This document shows, one piece after another, positions 34,107 to 43,087 of a DNA stretch of 64,000 nucleotides. The DNA comes from Devosia rhizoryzae. GTDB lineage: Bacteria; Pseudomonadota; Alphaproteobacteria; Rhizobiales; Devosiaceae. Both the position numbers and the translations under genes were made by a program. The first letter of the stretch is position 1. Each line of letters opens with the position of its first letter. A model generated the notes under the pieces. That model was not told where the DNA came from and did not search any database. It saw nothing but the letters and a program-made list of their open reading frames with translations. Where the stretch lies: assembly GCF_016698665.1 (NCBI RefSeq), contig NZ_CP068046.1, forward strand, positions 2,542,001 through 2,606,000, given 5' to 3'.

Positions 34107-35210
34107 ATGAGCGAGACTTGGCCCAAGGGCGTCTTTCCGGCGCGGTTGATCGAAAAGCTGCGGGCCGGGGGCGCGATCACGGCGCGGCCGTTCGATGCCG
34201 ACCAGGTGCAGCCGGCGAGCCTCGACCTGCGGCTGGGCAACACGGCTTATCGCGTGCGCTCGAGTTTTTTGCCGGGACCATCGCATTCCGTCGCCGAGCG
34301 CATCGAGGCGCTAAAACTGCACGAGATCGACCTGACGCAGGGGGCGGTCTTGGAGCGCGGATGCGTCTACCTCGTACCGCTCGAAGAAAGGCTCGACCTT
34401 CCCCTCGATGTCAGTGCTTCCGCCAATCCAAAGAGTTCAACTGGCCGATTGGACGTTTTTACCCGCGTGATCGGCGATCGGGCGCGTGGCTTCGATCAGC
34501 TGCCGGCGGGCTATAAGGGTCCGCTTTATCTCGAAATCAGCCCGCGCACTTTTCCGGTCCTGGTGCGTAGCGGCTCGCGGCTGAGCCAAATGCGGTTCCG
34601 GTCGGGCGATAGCCGCTTGACCGTCGCCGAGCATCAGGCGCTGCATCAATCGGACACGCTGGTGATCGGCGGCGAGCAGCCGGTGGATCATGGCGTGGCG
34701 CTTTCGATCGACCTTCTCGGCCAGGGCCGCGACGGCCTTGTTGGCTTTCGTTCAAAGCGCCACACCGCCGTTGTCGACGTGGACAAAAAGGACGCGCTCG
34801 ACGTTCTCGACTTCTGGGACCCGCTTTATTCCCGCGGCCGCAGCGAGCTGATCCTTGACCCGGATGAATTCTATATTCTCGTGAGCCTCGAGGCCGTGCA
34901 TGTGCCGCCGAGCCACGCCGCCGAGATGGTGCCCTTCGATCCGCTCGTGGGGGAATTTCGCGTCCATTATGCCGGGTTCTTCGACCCCGGCTTCGGCCAC
35001 TCCGCCGCTGGCGGCACCGGCAGCCGGGCCGTGCTCGAAGTGCGCAGCCGCGAAGTGCCGTTCCTCCTCGGCCATGGCCAGATCATCGGGCGGCTGATCT
35101 ATGAAAAGCTCGCTGAAGCGCCGGACCGCCTTTATGGCACCGCTTTCGGCTCCAATTATCAGGCGCAGACGCTCAAGCTTTCGAAGCATTTCAAGGTGTT
35201 CGGCGGCTGA
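34107..35210 (+). CDS. dcd: dCTP deaminase, two-domain form
   Basis: Converts dCTP (and probably dUTP-linked substrates) toward dUTP for thymidylate synthesis. 367 residues, about twice a standard Dcd (~190). The first half has SASANPKSSTGRLDVFTRVI and the second half has FDPGFGHSAAGGTGSRAVLEVRS, each a variant of the Dcd/dUTPase active-site region. This tandem form is known in alphaproteobacteria. Whether both halves are active cannot be told by eye. The ATG at 34107 gives MSETWPKGVFPARL; it is divergent from metZ. Confidence 0.88.
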   Translation: MSETWPKGVFPARLIEKLRAGGAITARPFDADQVQPASLDLRLGNTAYRVRSSFLPGPSHSVAERIEALKLHEIDLTQGAVLERGCVYLVPLEERLDLPLDVSASANPKSSTGRLDVFTRVIGDRARGFDQLPAGYKGPLYLEISPRTFPVLVRSGSRLSQMRFRSGDSRLTVAEHQALHQSDTLVIGGEQPVDHGVALSIDLLGQGRDGLVGFRSKRHTAVVDVDKKDALDVLDFWDPLYSRGRSELILDPDEFYILVSLEAVHVPPSHAAEMVPFDPLVGEFRVHYAGFFDPGFGHSAAGGTGSRAVLEVRSREVPFLLGHGQIIGRLIYEKLAEAPDRLYGTAFGSNYQAQTLKLSKHFKVFGG

Positions 35211-35220
35211 GCCGCTGGCG

Positions 35221-35254
35221 AAAAAAAGGGAGGTGGCATTGCTGCACACCTCCC
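35221..35254 (-). terminator. Rho-independent terminator after the pseudoazurin gene
   Basis: Arms GGGAGGTG (35228-35235 on plus) and CACCTCCC (35247-35254) with an 11-base loop; on the minus strand they are followed by seven T (35221-35227). It also lies just after dcd on the plus strand. A second hairpin, CGGCGGGC-TGGC-GCCCGCCG, is at 35268-35287. Confidence 0.78.
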
Positions 35255-35298
35255 CTATTGCTTGAGACGGCGGGCTGGCGCCCGCCGAAAGGGATCGC

Positions 35299-35742
35299 TT
35301 ACTGGCCAACCATTGCGGCGAGTTCGGCGAACTTTTCCTTAACCTTTGCCGGACCACTGGCATTGGCGATGTCTTCAAGGTTTGCCGGCTCGTCGCCGAC
35401 CACGATCAGACCGACCATGCCCATGGCGAAGTGCGGAGCGCACTTGTAGCCGTAGGCGCCTTCGACGTCGAAGGTCACGCTGAACTCTTCGTTGATCTTG
35501 CCCTTGAACTCGTTGCCGCCTTCAGGGAACATGTCCTTGATGGTTTCGGCATTGTGACCCTTGTCGGTCGGGATGAACTTGACCGTGTCGCCAGCTTCGA
35601 TCTGCAGGAAGGCCGGCTCGAACACCATTGCCTGGCCATCGGAGCCCTTGTTGAGCATGTGAACTTCATACTCGGCTGCAGAAAGCGTGAGGGTCGAGGC
35701 CAGCATCAGGGCGGCTGCGGTCAGAATGCTACGAAGTTTCAA
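35299..35742 (-). CDS. Pseudoazurin (blue copper protein)
   Basis: 147 residues: signal peptide (about 1-23, [17 protein letters not shown]...LSAA) then a cupredoxin. Copper ligands are His in DKGHNAETI and Cys, His, Met in [11 protein letters not shown]. Start taken as TTG at 35742 because GGAGA lies 7 bases upstream and the signal peptide begins there; no closer ATG fits. Pseudoazurins donate electrons to nitrite or N2O reductases and other acceptors. No denitrification gene is in the window, so the partner is unknown. Confidence 0.9.
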   Translation of the reverse strand: MKLRSILTAAALMLASTLTLSAAEYEVHMLNKGSDGQAMVFEPAFLQIEAGDTVKFIPTDKGHNAETIKDMFPEGGNEFKGKINEEFSVTFDVEGAYGYKCAPHFAMGMVGLIVVGDEPANLEDIANASGPAKVKEKFAELAAMVGQ

Positions 35743-35943
35743 TGCAAAATCTCCAGGTATTATGATGTGCGCCGCTTCTGAGTGCAGACGCATCGTGAGT
35801 TGAGTGAGCTGCACGCGGGGTCTCGACCCTGGCCCAGCCTGTCGGCGAATTCTGCCGTCCTCCAACTAATATGTTAGGGCCTCGGTTGCCCCCTATCAAT
35901 ATGGCTTTGGTGCCTTTTTCAAACAAAAGGCCGGGAGGACCCA

Positions 35944-37086
35944 TCATATTGCAGGATTGGTGGGCGGCTGCACTTGCATGGCAAAGGCGGCGAGCGCCGC
36001 ATTGTACTGAGCGGCACATTCGAGCATGCCCATGTGGTTGGCGCCCTCCACACGCTGCACGGCCGCGCGGCGTACAGTCTGTGCCGCGATCTGGTCGCTG
36101 GCGACCGGTTTGGTGACGATGTCCATTTCGCCCGCGATCAGCAGCACGGGAACATCGACCTTGGCGAGCGCTCCCCTGGCATCCCAGCGGAACATGGCCA
36201 AATTGCCCTTGGCGATCTCGCCCGGCGGATTGCGCGTCGACAGCAAAGACACGTGGTTGAGCTGGCTGCGGGTTACATATTTGCCAAAGCCGACGCGGTT
36301 AGCGACATGGGTCATGCCGCTGAGGTAGCTGTGCCAGGCGCTGAGCCAGGCCAGCGGCTGCAGGAGGATGGTCAGCCGGAACACGGGCTCGAGAATGGGC
36401 CAGCGGATCGCCTGCATGAAGCGGGGCAGGATCATGGTCTTGAGCGGGTTGATATAGGTGGTGTTGAACAGCGCCGCCCCGGCGACGCGCTGGGAGAACA
36501 GCAGCGGATTGTCGCGCGCCAAAGTCTGGATGGTCATGCCGCCAATGCTGTGCCCGGCGAGTACTACCTTTGCGGCCCCGGACCATTCGATTACAGTGCC
36601 AAGGCTTGCGGCGAAGTTTTCAAGGCTCACGGGTCCTTTGGAGAGACCCAGCCCCGGCAGATCCCAAACGATCACCCGGAAGCGCTGTCCCAGATCGCGC
36701 TTGGCATAGTGCCAGATGGTGCTGTCCATCGACCAGCCATGGGTGAGGATCAGGGTCGGTCCGGAGCGCAGGCCCAGCTCCTCGACGTAGAGCATGCTCC
36801 CATTGGGACCAGGTATGGTCTGGCCCTGTCCGCGATCAGCTTTGGAGGGTTCGCCGCGATCGGGGCCGGCAAGCAGGGGCGCCAGGACGATCTTGCCGAG
36901 GAACGAAAAGGCCGCAAGGCCGATGGCCCAGTAAAGCCGCCAGTATTCGCGCACCCGGAGGATGTCACCGTTGGCCCGGCGCACCACCTCCCCATCGTAC
37001 CAGGTCCAGGCGAGATAGATCATCACGCCCAAGATGATGAGGGACACGAGCGTGGTCAGAAAGCGGACAATGGCAATAAGCGGCAT
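35944..37086 (-). CDS. Alpha/beta hydrolase, membrane-anchored
   Basis: 380 residues. An N-terminal hydrophobic region (about 1-25 and 45-65) probably anchors it in the inner membrane. The hydrolase domain has the oxyanion/entry motif LTHGWSMDST, the nucleophile elbow LAGHSIGGMT, an acid in LLIAGEMDIV, and catalytic His in VEGANHMGML. Substrate unknown; related proteins include esterases, epoxide hydrolases and haloperoxidase-like enzymes. GGAG precedes the ATG at 37086. Confidence 0.84.
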   Translation of the reverse strand: MPLIAIVRFLTTLVSLIILGVMIYLAWTWYDGEVVRRANGDILRVREYWRLYWAIGLAAFSFLGKIVLAPLLAGPDRGEPSKADRGQGQTIPGPNGSMLYVEELGLRSGPTLILTHGWSMDSTIWHYAKRDLGQRFRVIVWDLPGLGLSKGPVSLENFAASLGTVIEWSGAAKVVLAGHSIGGMTIQTLARDNPLLFSQRVAGAALFNTTYINPLKTMILPRFMQAIRWPILEPVFRLTILLQPLAWLSAWHSYLSGMTHVANRVGFGKYVTRSQLNHVSLLSTRNPPGEIAKGNLAMFRWDARGALAKVDVPVLLIAGEMDIVTKPVASDQIAAQTVRRAAVQRVEGANHMGMLECAAQYNAALAAFAMQVQPPTNPAI

Positions 37087-37249
37087 GGTGACTCCGGCAA
37101 AAGCGGCGCCCAGCGCCACTTGCAATCAGCGCCTCAATCACCACGCACCCCGATGGTTCCGCGGCGACCCGAACCGGTTTCGTTCCAGCCCATCGCCTCT
37201 GCATCAGGCGCATGGATCGGCAACACATCGAAGACGTTGGAGGGGCGAA

Positions 37250-37336
37250 ATGGAGTTTTTCATGATCACCGCCCTTCTTGCCTCTCTTGCCGTGTTCTCG
37301 ATCATGCTTGTTCTGGTGGACGGGGAACCCGACTGA
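37250..37336 (+). CDS. 28-residue membrane peptide, unknown
   Basis: Open frame of 28 codons, MEFFMITALLASL...VDGEPD, with a strong ribosome site (GGAGGGG, 37239-37245) 4 bases before the ATG. One hydrophobic helix spans most of the peptide, ending in an acidic tail. No homolog can be named by eye. It stands alone between the hydrolase gene (divergent) and a tRNA gene. Confidence 0.5.
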   Translation: MEFFMITALLASLAVFSIMLVLVDGEPD

Positions 37337-37388
37337 ACGTTGTCACAAGCTTGACGCTTGCCCAGATTTCCAGCATCTATCGCCCAAG

Positions 37389-37462
37389 GCGGGTGTAGCT
37401 CAATGGTAGAGCAGAAGCTTCCCAAGCTTACGACGAGGGTTCGATTCCCTTCACCCGCTCCA
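37389..37462 (+). tRNA. tRNA-Gly (anticodon CCC)
   Basis: 74 bases with a complete cloverleaf: acceptor GCGGGTG pairs with CACCCGC, D arm TAGCTCAATGGTAGAGCA, anticodon arm with loop TTCCCAA (anticodon CCC), T arm GGGTTCGATTCCC, and encoded TCCA end. Decodes GGG. It directly precedes the gap and catabolic cluster at 37463-50143. Confidence 0.93.
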
Positions 37463-37883
37463 AACGCCTCCCTCACATGGCTAATCTCTTGGCGAGAGTT
37501 GACTGCACTCAGGCGGTAAAGCTGAAGTAGTGTTGACGTGATCTCGACTGTTGGACAGCGAGCCTCCCAAGCCGCCCCGCGCTGCTAATGATTCTGCTTC
37601 TTATGGCGTGGTCTATACGCTTCATGGTGACGGAGGATTGGCGGCATCGTCAGCCCTCGAACATTCTTAGCAGATCGCCAGCGCGGTTTCGCTGCGGTTG
37701 CTACGCTGATCACCTCGACTGCGATGAAGTCAGTCCACCACCGGCGGCCATCGTACTACCCGCCAGCGCTTCGGCATCGGGGAAAACATAGCTGTATACG
37801 ACCGGGCATTTTCCTTGCTTACATGCAGTAATTGACTTTTGTCAGCACCCATGACTAATGCTGAAATGCAGTCCGGGGAACGC
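37463..37883. other. 421-base gap without a recognisable gene
   Basis: Nothing identifiable as a gene. Base composition is less GC-rich in places and there are no long supported frames. A possible promoter (TTGACT at 37832-37837, then TAATGC at 37856-37861, spacer 18) precedes the regulator gene, and a small dyad TGAC-TTTT-GTCA (37833-37844) could be its operator. The position beside a tRNA gene suggests an old integration boundary, but no integrase, att repeat or transposase remnant was found. Confidence 0.5.
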
Positions 37884-38840
37884 ATGCCTTTACGTCCAGC
37901 TGACCAGTTGATCCATAAAGCAGCCTGGCTTTATTACACGCATGGCCTGCGCCAGGATGAGGTCGCACAACGGCTCAACCTGTCGCGTGCGTCGGTCGCG
38001 ACCTATCTGCGCAAGGCCCGCGAAACTGGCATCGTTACCATCTCCACCTCGTCCCAGCTTTATACCGACGAGGCCTTGGCGCGCCGGCTCGAAGATGCAA
38101 TCGGGCTCGATGCCGTGTGGATCGTGCCCGAGGATCGGGAAGCGCTCGACCCTTCGGCTGAGATGCCCGTCGTGGCGGCCACGGTGTTTCAGGAGCTGGC
38201 GCGGAGCGGCGACCGCATTGCCATCGCCTGGGGTCGCACTGTCTACCACATCGCCGACGTCATGCCTTATGCCGATCGGCAGAACGTCACGGTGGTGCAG
38301 CTATGCGGCAATCTCGGCGCACCCTATAGCTATCGGCCCGACCAGTGCACGACCGAAATCGCCCGGCGCCTCAATGCCGAGGGCATCAACTTCTATGCGC
38401 CGCTGGTGCTGAGTTCGGAGCGTCTCGCCGAGGAGCTTCGGGCCGAGCCGGTAATCCTCGAACAGCTCAAATCCATCGCCACCTGCCAGCTCGCGCTTTA
38501 TTCCGTTGGCGGCATCGAGGCCGATAGCCACCTGGTGCGCTGCGGAGCGCTGACCGCCGCTGAAATGGCGGACATGGGCGAGGCGGGGGCGGCCGGCGTT
38601 ATTGCGGGGCAGTTGATCGATGCCGAGGGGCAGCTGGTCGATTGCGATTACAACCGGCGCTGCATTTCCGCCGACCTCGACAGCATACGCGCGATCCCCA
38701 AACGTCTGATGGTGGTCGAAGAAGCCAACAAATTCGAGCCTCTGGTGGCCGCCATCAAGGGAAGACTGGTTTCGCACCTTGTGGTCACGACGTCGATGGC
38801 ACAACGCCTGCTGTCGCGCTGGGAGGGCGCGCCAGCCTGA
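37884..38840 (+). CDS. SorC/DeoR-family sugar-responsive regulator
   Basis: 318 residues from the ATG with GGGGAA upstream; starts at 37851 (ATG) and 37839 (TTG) are in frame and also possible. N-terminal helix-turn-helix (about 10-55, AAWLYYTHGLRQDEVAQRLNLSRASV...) is followed by a SorC-type sugar-phosphate-binding domain with GDRIAIAWGRTVYHIADVM and the KSIATCQLALYSVGGIE region. SorC members bind sugar phosphates and control sugar catabolic operons. It lies directly upstream of the aldolase-dehydrogenase gene (18 nt), and is the obvious regulator of the cluster to 50143. Confidence 0.88.
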   Translation: MPLRPADQLIHKAAWLYYTHGLRQDEVAQRLNLSRASVATYLRKARETGIVTISTSSQLYTDEALARRLEDAIGLDAVWIVPEDREALDPSAEMPVVAATVFQELARSGDRIAIAWGRTVYHIADVMPYADRQNVTVVQLCGNLGAPYSYRPDQCTTEIARRLNAEGINFYAPLVLSSERLAEELRAEPVILEQLKSIATCQLALYSVGGIEADSHLVRCGALTAAEMADMGEAGAAGVIAGQLIDAEGQLVDCDYNRRCISADLDSIRAIPKRLMVVEEANKFEPLVAAIKGRLVSHLVVTTSMAQRLLSRWEGAPA

Positions 38841-38858
38841 TTTTTCCGAGGAGCCAAC

Positions 38859-40913
38859 ATGCAAAATCTTTGGCGAGACGCCGATGCGGAAGCCAGCGTC
38901 ACCCGCTATGCCGATCGCGGAGTCAACCGCGACCTGGCGCTGCGTACCTATACCACGCGCCTCCTGGGCGGTGACCCGCGGCTGGTGCTGCATGGCGGCG
39001 GCAATACTTCGGTCAAGACTAGGGTCACCGATCTTGTTGGCGACGAATACGAGGTGCTCTGCGTCAAGGGCAGCGGCTGGGACATGGGCACGATCGAGCC
39101 GCAGGGCCTGCCGGCGGTAAAACTTGCGCCCCTGCTCAAGGCGCGCAAACTGGACCGGCTTTCCGACGAGGACATGGTGGCGCTGCAGCGGGCCAATCTT
39201 ATCGATCCCGGCGCTCCGAACCCTAGCGTCGAGACCCTGCTTCACGCCTTCATTCCGCACAAATTCGTGGATCACACCCATTCAACGGCAATCCTCGCCA
39301 TCGCCGACCAGGCGGAGAGCGAGCGGATGAGCCGGGAGCTGTTCGGGTCGCGCATGGGCTTTGTGCCCTATATCATGCCGGGTTTTGACCTCGCCAAGGC
39401 GGCGGCCGATGTCTTCGATCAGGACCCCACGGTCGACGGGCTGATCCTCGACAAGCACGGCATCTTCACCTTCGGCGAAACCGCAAAGGCGGCCTATGAC
39501 CTCATGATCCATTATGTGACGGTGGCTGAGGACTTCGTGCGACAGAACGGGCGCAACCCGCTGGTGCCCGCGCGCCTGCCCGAGCGGCTTGCTGCGGTCG
39601 AAGAAATTTCCCCGATGCTGCGCGGCGCTGTCGCGCATCGGCTCGGCGAAGGCCGTTCCGAGCGGTTCGTCAGTGAGTTCCGCAGCTCCCCGGCAATCCT
39701 CGATTTTGTCAATTCAACCACGCTCGAAGACATGGCAACACGCGGCGTCTCGACGCCCGACCTTTCCATTCGCATCAAGACCGGGCCGATGGTGCTCCCG
39801 GCGCCGGATGCGGATGCGCTCGATACTTATCGCAGTGCGATCGATGAGCGCGTCACGTCCTATATGGCCGATTATACCGAGTATTTCCGCAGCAACGACG
39901 CGCGAGACGACGTCAAGCGGACCATGCTCGACCCAATGCCGCGCCTCACCATGATGCCGGGTCTTGGGCTATTCGGGCATGGGCGCACGCTCAAGGACGC
40001 AAAGATTGCGGCCGACCTTGGGGAGATGTGGATCGAGGCGGCCCGCGACGCTGAGTCCGTTGGCCGGTTCGAACCGGTCAGCCGGCCTGATCTGTTCGAT
40101 CTTGAATATTGGTCGCTCGAACAGGCCAAGCTCAGTGGCGCCAAGCCCAAGCCGCTGACGGGACAAGTCGTCCTTGTCACGGGTGGCGCCGGGGCGATTG
40201 GCGCGGCAACGGTCAAGGCATTTGCGGCTCAAGGCGCTCATGCGGTGGTGCTGGACCTCGACCTTGGCCAGGCAGACGCAGTAGCAAAAGCTGCCGGTAA
40301 CAATTCTATTGGCCTTGCCTGCGACGTCACCGATCCTGCATCGGTGCGTGCGGCATTCGATACGACCATGCGGGTGTTTGGGGGCGTCGACATCGTCGTA
40401 TCCAATGCCGGTGCCGCCTGGGAAGGCGCGATCGCCACCCTTGATGATGCGCTGCTGCGCAAGAGTTTTGAGCTCAACTTCTTCGCCCATCAACTGGTAG
40501 CGCAGAACGCCGTGCGCGTGATGAAGCAGCAGGGCACGGGTGGCGTCTTGCTGTTCAATGCCAGCAAGCAGGCGGTCAATCCCGGTGCCAAGTTCGGCGC
40601 TTATGGCCTGCCCAAGGCGGCGACGCTGTTCCTCTCGCGCCAATATGCGCTGGAACACGGCGCCGACGGTATCCGCGTCAACGCGGTCAATGCCGATCGC
40701 ATTCGTTCTGGCCTGCTGACGGGCGAGATGATCAGCAACCGCTCGCACGCCCGCGGGCTCAGCGAGAAGGATTATATGGCGGGCAATCTTCTCGGGCTCG
40801 AAGTCACGGCCGAAGATGTGGCGCAGGCCTTCGTGCACCAGGCGCTGGCCGAACGCACGACCGGCAATGTAACGACCGTCGATGGCGGCAATATCGCCGC
40901 GACGCTTCGGTAA
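38859..40913 (+). CDS. RhaD-like class II aldolase fused to a short-chain dehydrogenase
   Basis: 684 residues. Residues about 1-420 are a class II (Zn) aldolase/RhaD-like domain: HGGGNTSVK (45-53), zinc ligands His139 and His141 (DHTHST) and His200 (DKHGIF). Residues about 433-684 are an SDR domain: TGGAGAIG near 441-448, catalytic Ser569, Tyr582 and Lys586 (YGLPK). Related fusions cleave L-rhamnulose-1-phosphate to DHAP and L-lactaldehyde, then oxidise the aldehyde. Here the neighbours suggest a 5-substituted or 5-deoxy ketose-1-phosphate instead. GAGGAG precedes the ATG. Confidence 0.9.
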   Translation: MQNLWRDADAEASVTRYADRGVNRDLALRTYTTRLLGGDPRLVLHGGGNTSVKTRVTDLVGDEYEVLCVKGSGWDMGTIEPQGLPAVKLAPLLKARKLDRLSDEDMVALQRANLIDPGAPNPSVETLLHAFIPHKFVDHTHSTAILAIADQAESERMSRELFGSRMGFVPYIMPGFDLAKAAADVFDQDPTVDGLILDKHGIFTFGETAKAAYDLMIHYVTVAEDFVRQNGRNPLVPARLPERLAAVEEISPMLRGAVAHRLGEGRSERFVSEFRSSPAILDFVNSTTLEDMATRGVSTPDLSIRIKTGPMVLPAPDADALDTYRSAIDERVTSYMADYTEYFRSNDARDDVKRTMLDPMPRLTMMPGLGLFGHGRTLKDAKIAADLGEMWIEAARDAESVGRFEPVSRPDLFDLEYWSLEQAKLSGAKPKPLTGQVVLVTGGAGAIGAATVKAFAAQGAHAVVLDLDLGQADAVAKAAGNNSIGLACDVTDPASVRAAFDTTMRVFGGVDIVVSNAGAAWEGAIATLDDALLRKSFELNFFAHQLVAQNAVRVMKQQGTGGVLLFNASKQAVNPGAKFGAYGLPKAATLFLSRQYALEHGADGIRVNAVNADRIRSGLLTGEMISNRSHARGLSEKDYMAGNLLGLEVTAEDVAQAFVHQALAERTTGNVTTVDGGNIAATLR

Positions 40914-40918
40914 ACGAA

Positions 40919-40942
40919 AAGGGCGGCCCGGGAGCCGCCCTT
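40919..40942. terminator. Terminator hairpin between convergent genes
   Basis: Arms AAGGGCGGC (40919-40927) and GCCGCCCTT (40934-40942) with a 6-base loop. On the minus strand it is followed by TTTTCGTTT; on plus by TTCCCTATTCC. It separates the aldolase gene from the ABC binding-protein gene and could serve both. Confidence 0.7.
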
Positions 40943-40963
40943 CCCTATTCCTTACAGCAAGGC

Positions 40964-42019
40964 TTATTCGCGGCCTTCCGGAAGCGGCATCCAGTCGGGC
41001 GTCGCCACGTCGGCATGGGCAAACTGCGGCAGGTTGGCGCCGAGCTCTTCCATATTGGTGATGTTCTTGTCGAGCAGGTCGGCCTGGGTGATCAGGGTCG
41101 GCGGCACGATGACGCTGGCACCCGGATCTTCGCCGGCCAGCATCATGGCCAGAGCGCGGACCGAAACTTCACCCACGACGGCCGGGTTGGTTGCAGCTGT
41201 GGCGACCCAGGCACTGCCGGGCTCGCGCATGGCGGCGATGTCGGAGGTCGAGATATCCGCCGAGTAAATCTTGACCGAAGAGGTGAGGCCAGCTTCGTCC
41301 ACCGCGATCTTCACGCCCTTAGCGAACTCGTCATAGGGGGCGAACATCACGGTGATGTCGGGATTGGCGGTGACCACGGAGCGGGCCTGGTTGGCGACCG
41401 AGTTGGCGATCGGGTTGTCCATGGTGCCGAACATGGCGACTTCTTCGATACCCGGATACTTTTCCTTGAACTCGCGCCAGGTTTCATCGCGGCGATCGAG
41501 CGGGGCGATGCCAGCAACATAGACGTAACCAGCGCGCCAGCTTTCGCCATTGTCCTTGACGGCTTGCTCCAGAGCGAGGCGGGCGAGATCACGGTCGGAT
41601 TGCTCGATCTGGGGCACGGCCGGATTTTCGACATTGACGTCGAAGGCAACGACCTTGATGCCGGCGTCTACGGCGCGCTGCGCCGCTTCCTTCATGGATT
41701 CGGTCAGGCCATGCTGGATGATGATGCCATCGACGCCAAGAGCGATCGCCTGGTCAACCATGTCGGCCTGGAGCGCGGCATCCTGGCGGCTATCGAGCAC
41801 GCGCAGATTGACACCCAGCGCGGCAGCCTGGGTCTCCACGCCCGAAAGGTAGGCCTGGAAGAAGTCGCCGGTCGAAAGGTAGCGAACCAGCGCGATTTCG
41901 ACGTCGCCGGGATTGTCGAACGGAGCCGGCATGTCCTGTGCCAACGCCGTGCCGCCCAGCAGGGACGCGGCGACAAGGGCGAGGCCCAGCCTATGTAGAG
42001 TTCTGCGAGAGATCGTCAT
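40964..42019 (-). CDS. Sugar ABC transporter periplasmic binding protein (ribose/RbsB type)
   Basis: 351 residues with a Sec signal peptide (about 1-27, ending GGTALA) and a periplasmic-binding-protein-4 (LacI-like) fold. The hinge and ligand-pocket phrases ALQADMVDQAIALGVDGIIIQ, GIKVVAFDVNVENPAV and YDEFAKGVKIAVDEAG are typical of the ribose/xylose-binding group. It is the last gene of a minus-strand operon with permease and ATPase. The neighbouring kinase and isomerase point to a pentose-like ligand. Confidence 0.9.
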   Translation of the reverse strand: MTISRRTLHRLGLALVAASLLGGTALAQDMPAPFDNPGDVEIALVRYLSTGDFFQAYLSGVETQAAALGVNLRVLDSRQDAALQADMVDQAIALGVDGIIIQHGLTESMKEAAQRAVDAGIKVVAFDVNVENPAVPQIEQSDRDLARLALEQAVKDNGESWRAGYVYVAGIAPLDRRDETWREFKEKYPGIEEVAMFGTMDNPIANSVANQARSVVTANPDITVMFAPYDEFAKGVKIAVDEAGLTSSVKIYSADISTSDIAAMREPGSAWVATAATNPAVVGEVSVRALAMMLAGEDPGASVIVPPTLITQADLLDKNITNMEELGANLPQFAHADVATPDWMPLPEGRE

Positions 42020-42046
42020 GGTTTCCTCCGGTTGATCGTATTTCGC

Positions 42047-43087
42047 CTAGCGCTTGCCGCGCCTTGAGAGAGCGAAGGTGAAGACAAGGGCAACGACGAG
42101 CACGGCGCCCTTGACGAAATCTTGGGTGTAATAGGGGGCATTCATCATGGTGAGCCCCTGCAGCAGCACACCGACAAAGAGGGCACCGATGGCAGTGCCG
42201 AAAGCATTGGGCTTGGCAGCGCCGAGCACGGCAAAGCCGATCAGCGCCGCAGCCACGGCATCGAGCAGAAGGTTGTTGCCCGACGCGATGTCGCCTCGGC
42301 CGAGGCGGGCCGCGAGCAAGATGCCGCCGATCGAGGCGAAGACGCCGGAAATGACATAGGCGCCGATTTTGTAGGCATTGACCGGTGCGCCGGCGAGCTG
42401 CGCAGCGCGCTCGTTGGAGCCGACGGCATACATCATGCGGCCAAAGCGCGTGTGCTCGAGGAAGAACCAGATCATCACGGCCAGCACGACCAGCACGACG
42501 ACCGAAACCGGCAAGAGGCTGGGCAGGAAGAAGTCGAAGCGATGCCGGCCCAGTGCCAGGAATTCCGGACTAAAGGTGCCGTTGGCGACGCTGCCGTCGG
42601 GCATGCTCATGCCGGTGGCGATCGAGCGGCCTTCGGTGGGAATGCGTTGCAGGCCGACCAGGAGGAACATCATGCCAAGCGTTGCCAGAAGATCGGGCAC
42701 GCGCATGTAGACGATCAACACGCCATTGATCAGGCCGACGACGACGCCAATGGCGAGGCAGGCCAGCGTGGCGGTCACCGCATCGCCGCCGAGGACGACC
42801 ATGACATAGGACGATGCCATCATGGCGGTGGTCGCAACAGAGCCGATGGAAAGGTCGAAGCCGCCGACAACGAGAGTGGCTGTCACGCCCAGCGCCAAGA
42901 TGCCGGTGATCGACACCGATTGCAGCACGAAGACCGCGCTTTGCGGCGAGGCGAAACCGCGCGTCATGGCGCTGAAGAAAATGATGAGGCCCAGCAGAAG
43001 GGTCACGAAGCCGTAGCGGATCAACACATTGCGCAGGTTGAGCGGTGCTCGGGGCCTTGCTGGCGTGGTGGCAAGAGTTTCAGTCAA
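42047..43087 (-). CDS. Sugar ABC transporter permease (RbsC type)
   Basis: 346-residue inner-membrane protein of the BPD_transp_2 family with about 9-10 hydrophobic segments. LVVGGFDLSIGSVATTAMM and the cytoplasmic loop FGRMMYAVGSNERAAQLAGAPV (the EAA-like ATPase contact) are characteristic of ribose-type importers. Only one permease gene is present, so the channel is probably a homodimer. It overlaps the ATPase gene by 8 nt and is followed 27 nt later by the binding-protein gene. Confidence 0.91.
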   Translation of the reverse strand: MTETLATTPARPRAPLNLRNVLIRYGFVTLLLGLIIFFSAMTRGFASPQSAVFVLQSVSITGILALGVTATLVVGGFDLSIGSVATTAMMASSYVMVVLGGDAVTATLACLAIGVVVGLINGVLIVYMRVPDLLATLGMMFLLVGLQRIPTEGRSIATGMSMPDGSVANGTFSPEFLALGRHRFDFFLPSLLPVSVVVLVVLAVMIWFFLEHTRFGRMMYAVGSNERAAQLAGAPVNAYKIGAYVISGVFASIGGILLAARLGRGDIASGNNLLLDAVAAALIGFAVLGAAKPNAFGTAIGALFVGVLLQGLTMMNAPYYTQDFVKGAVLVVALVFTFALSRRGKR

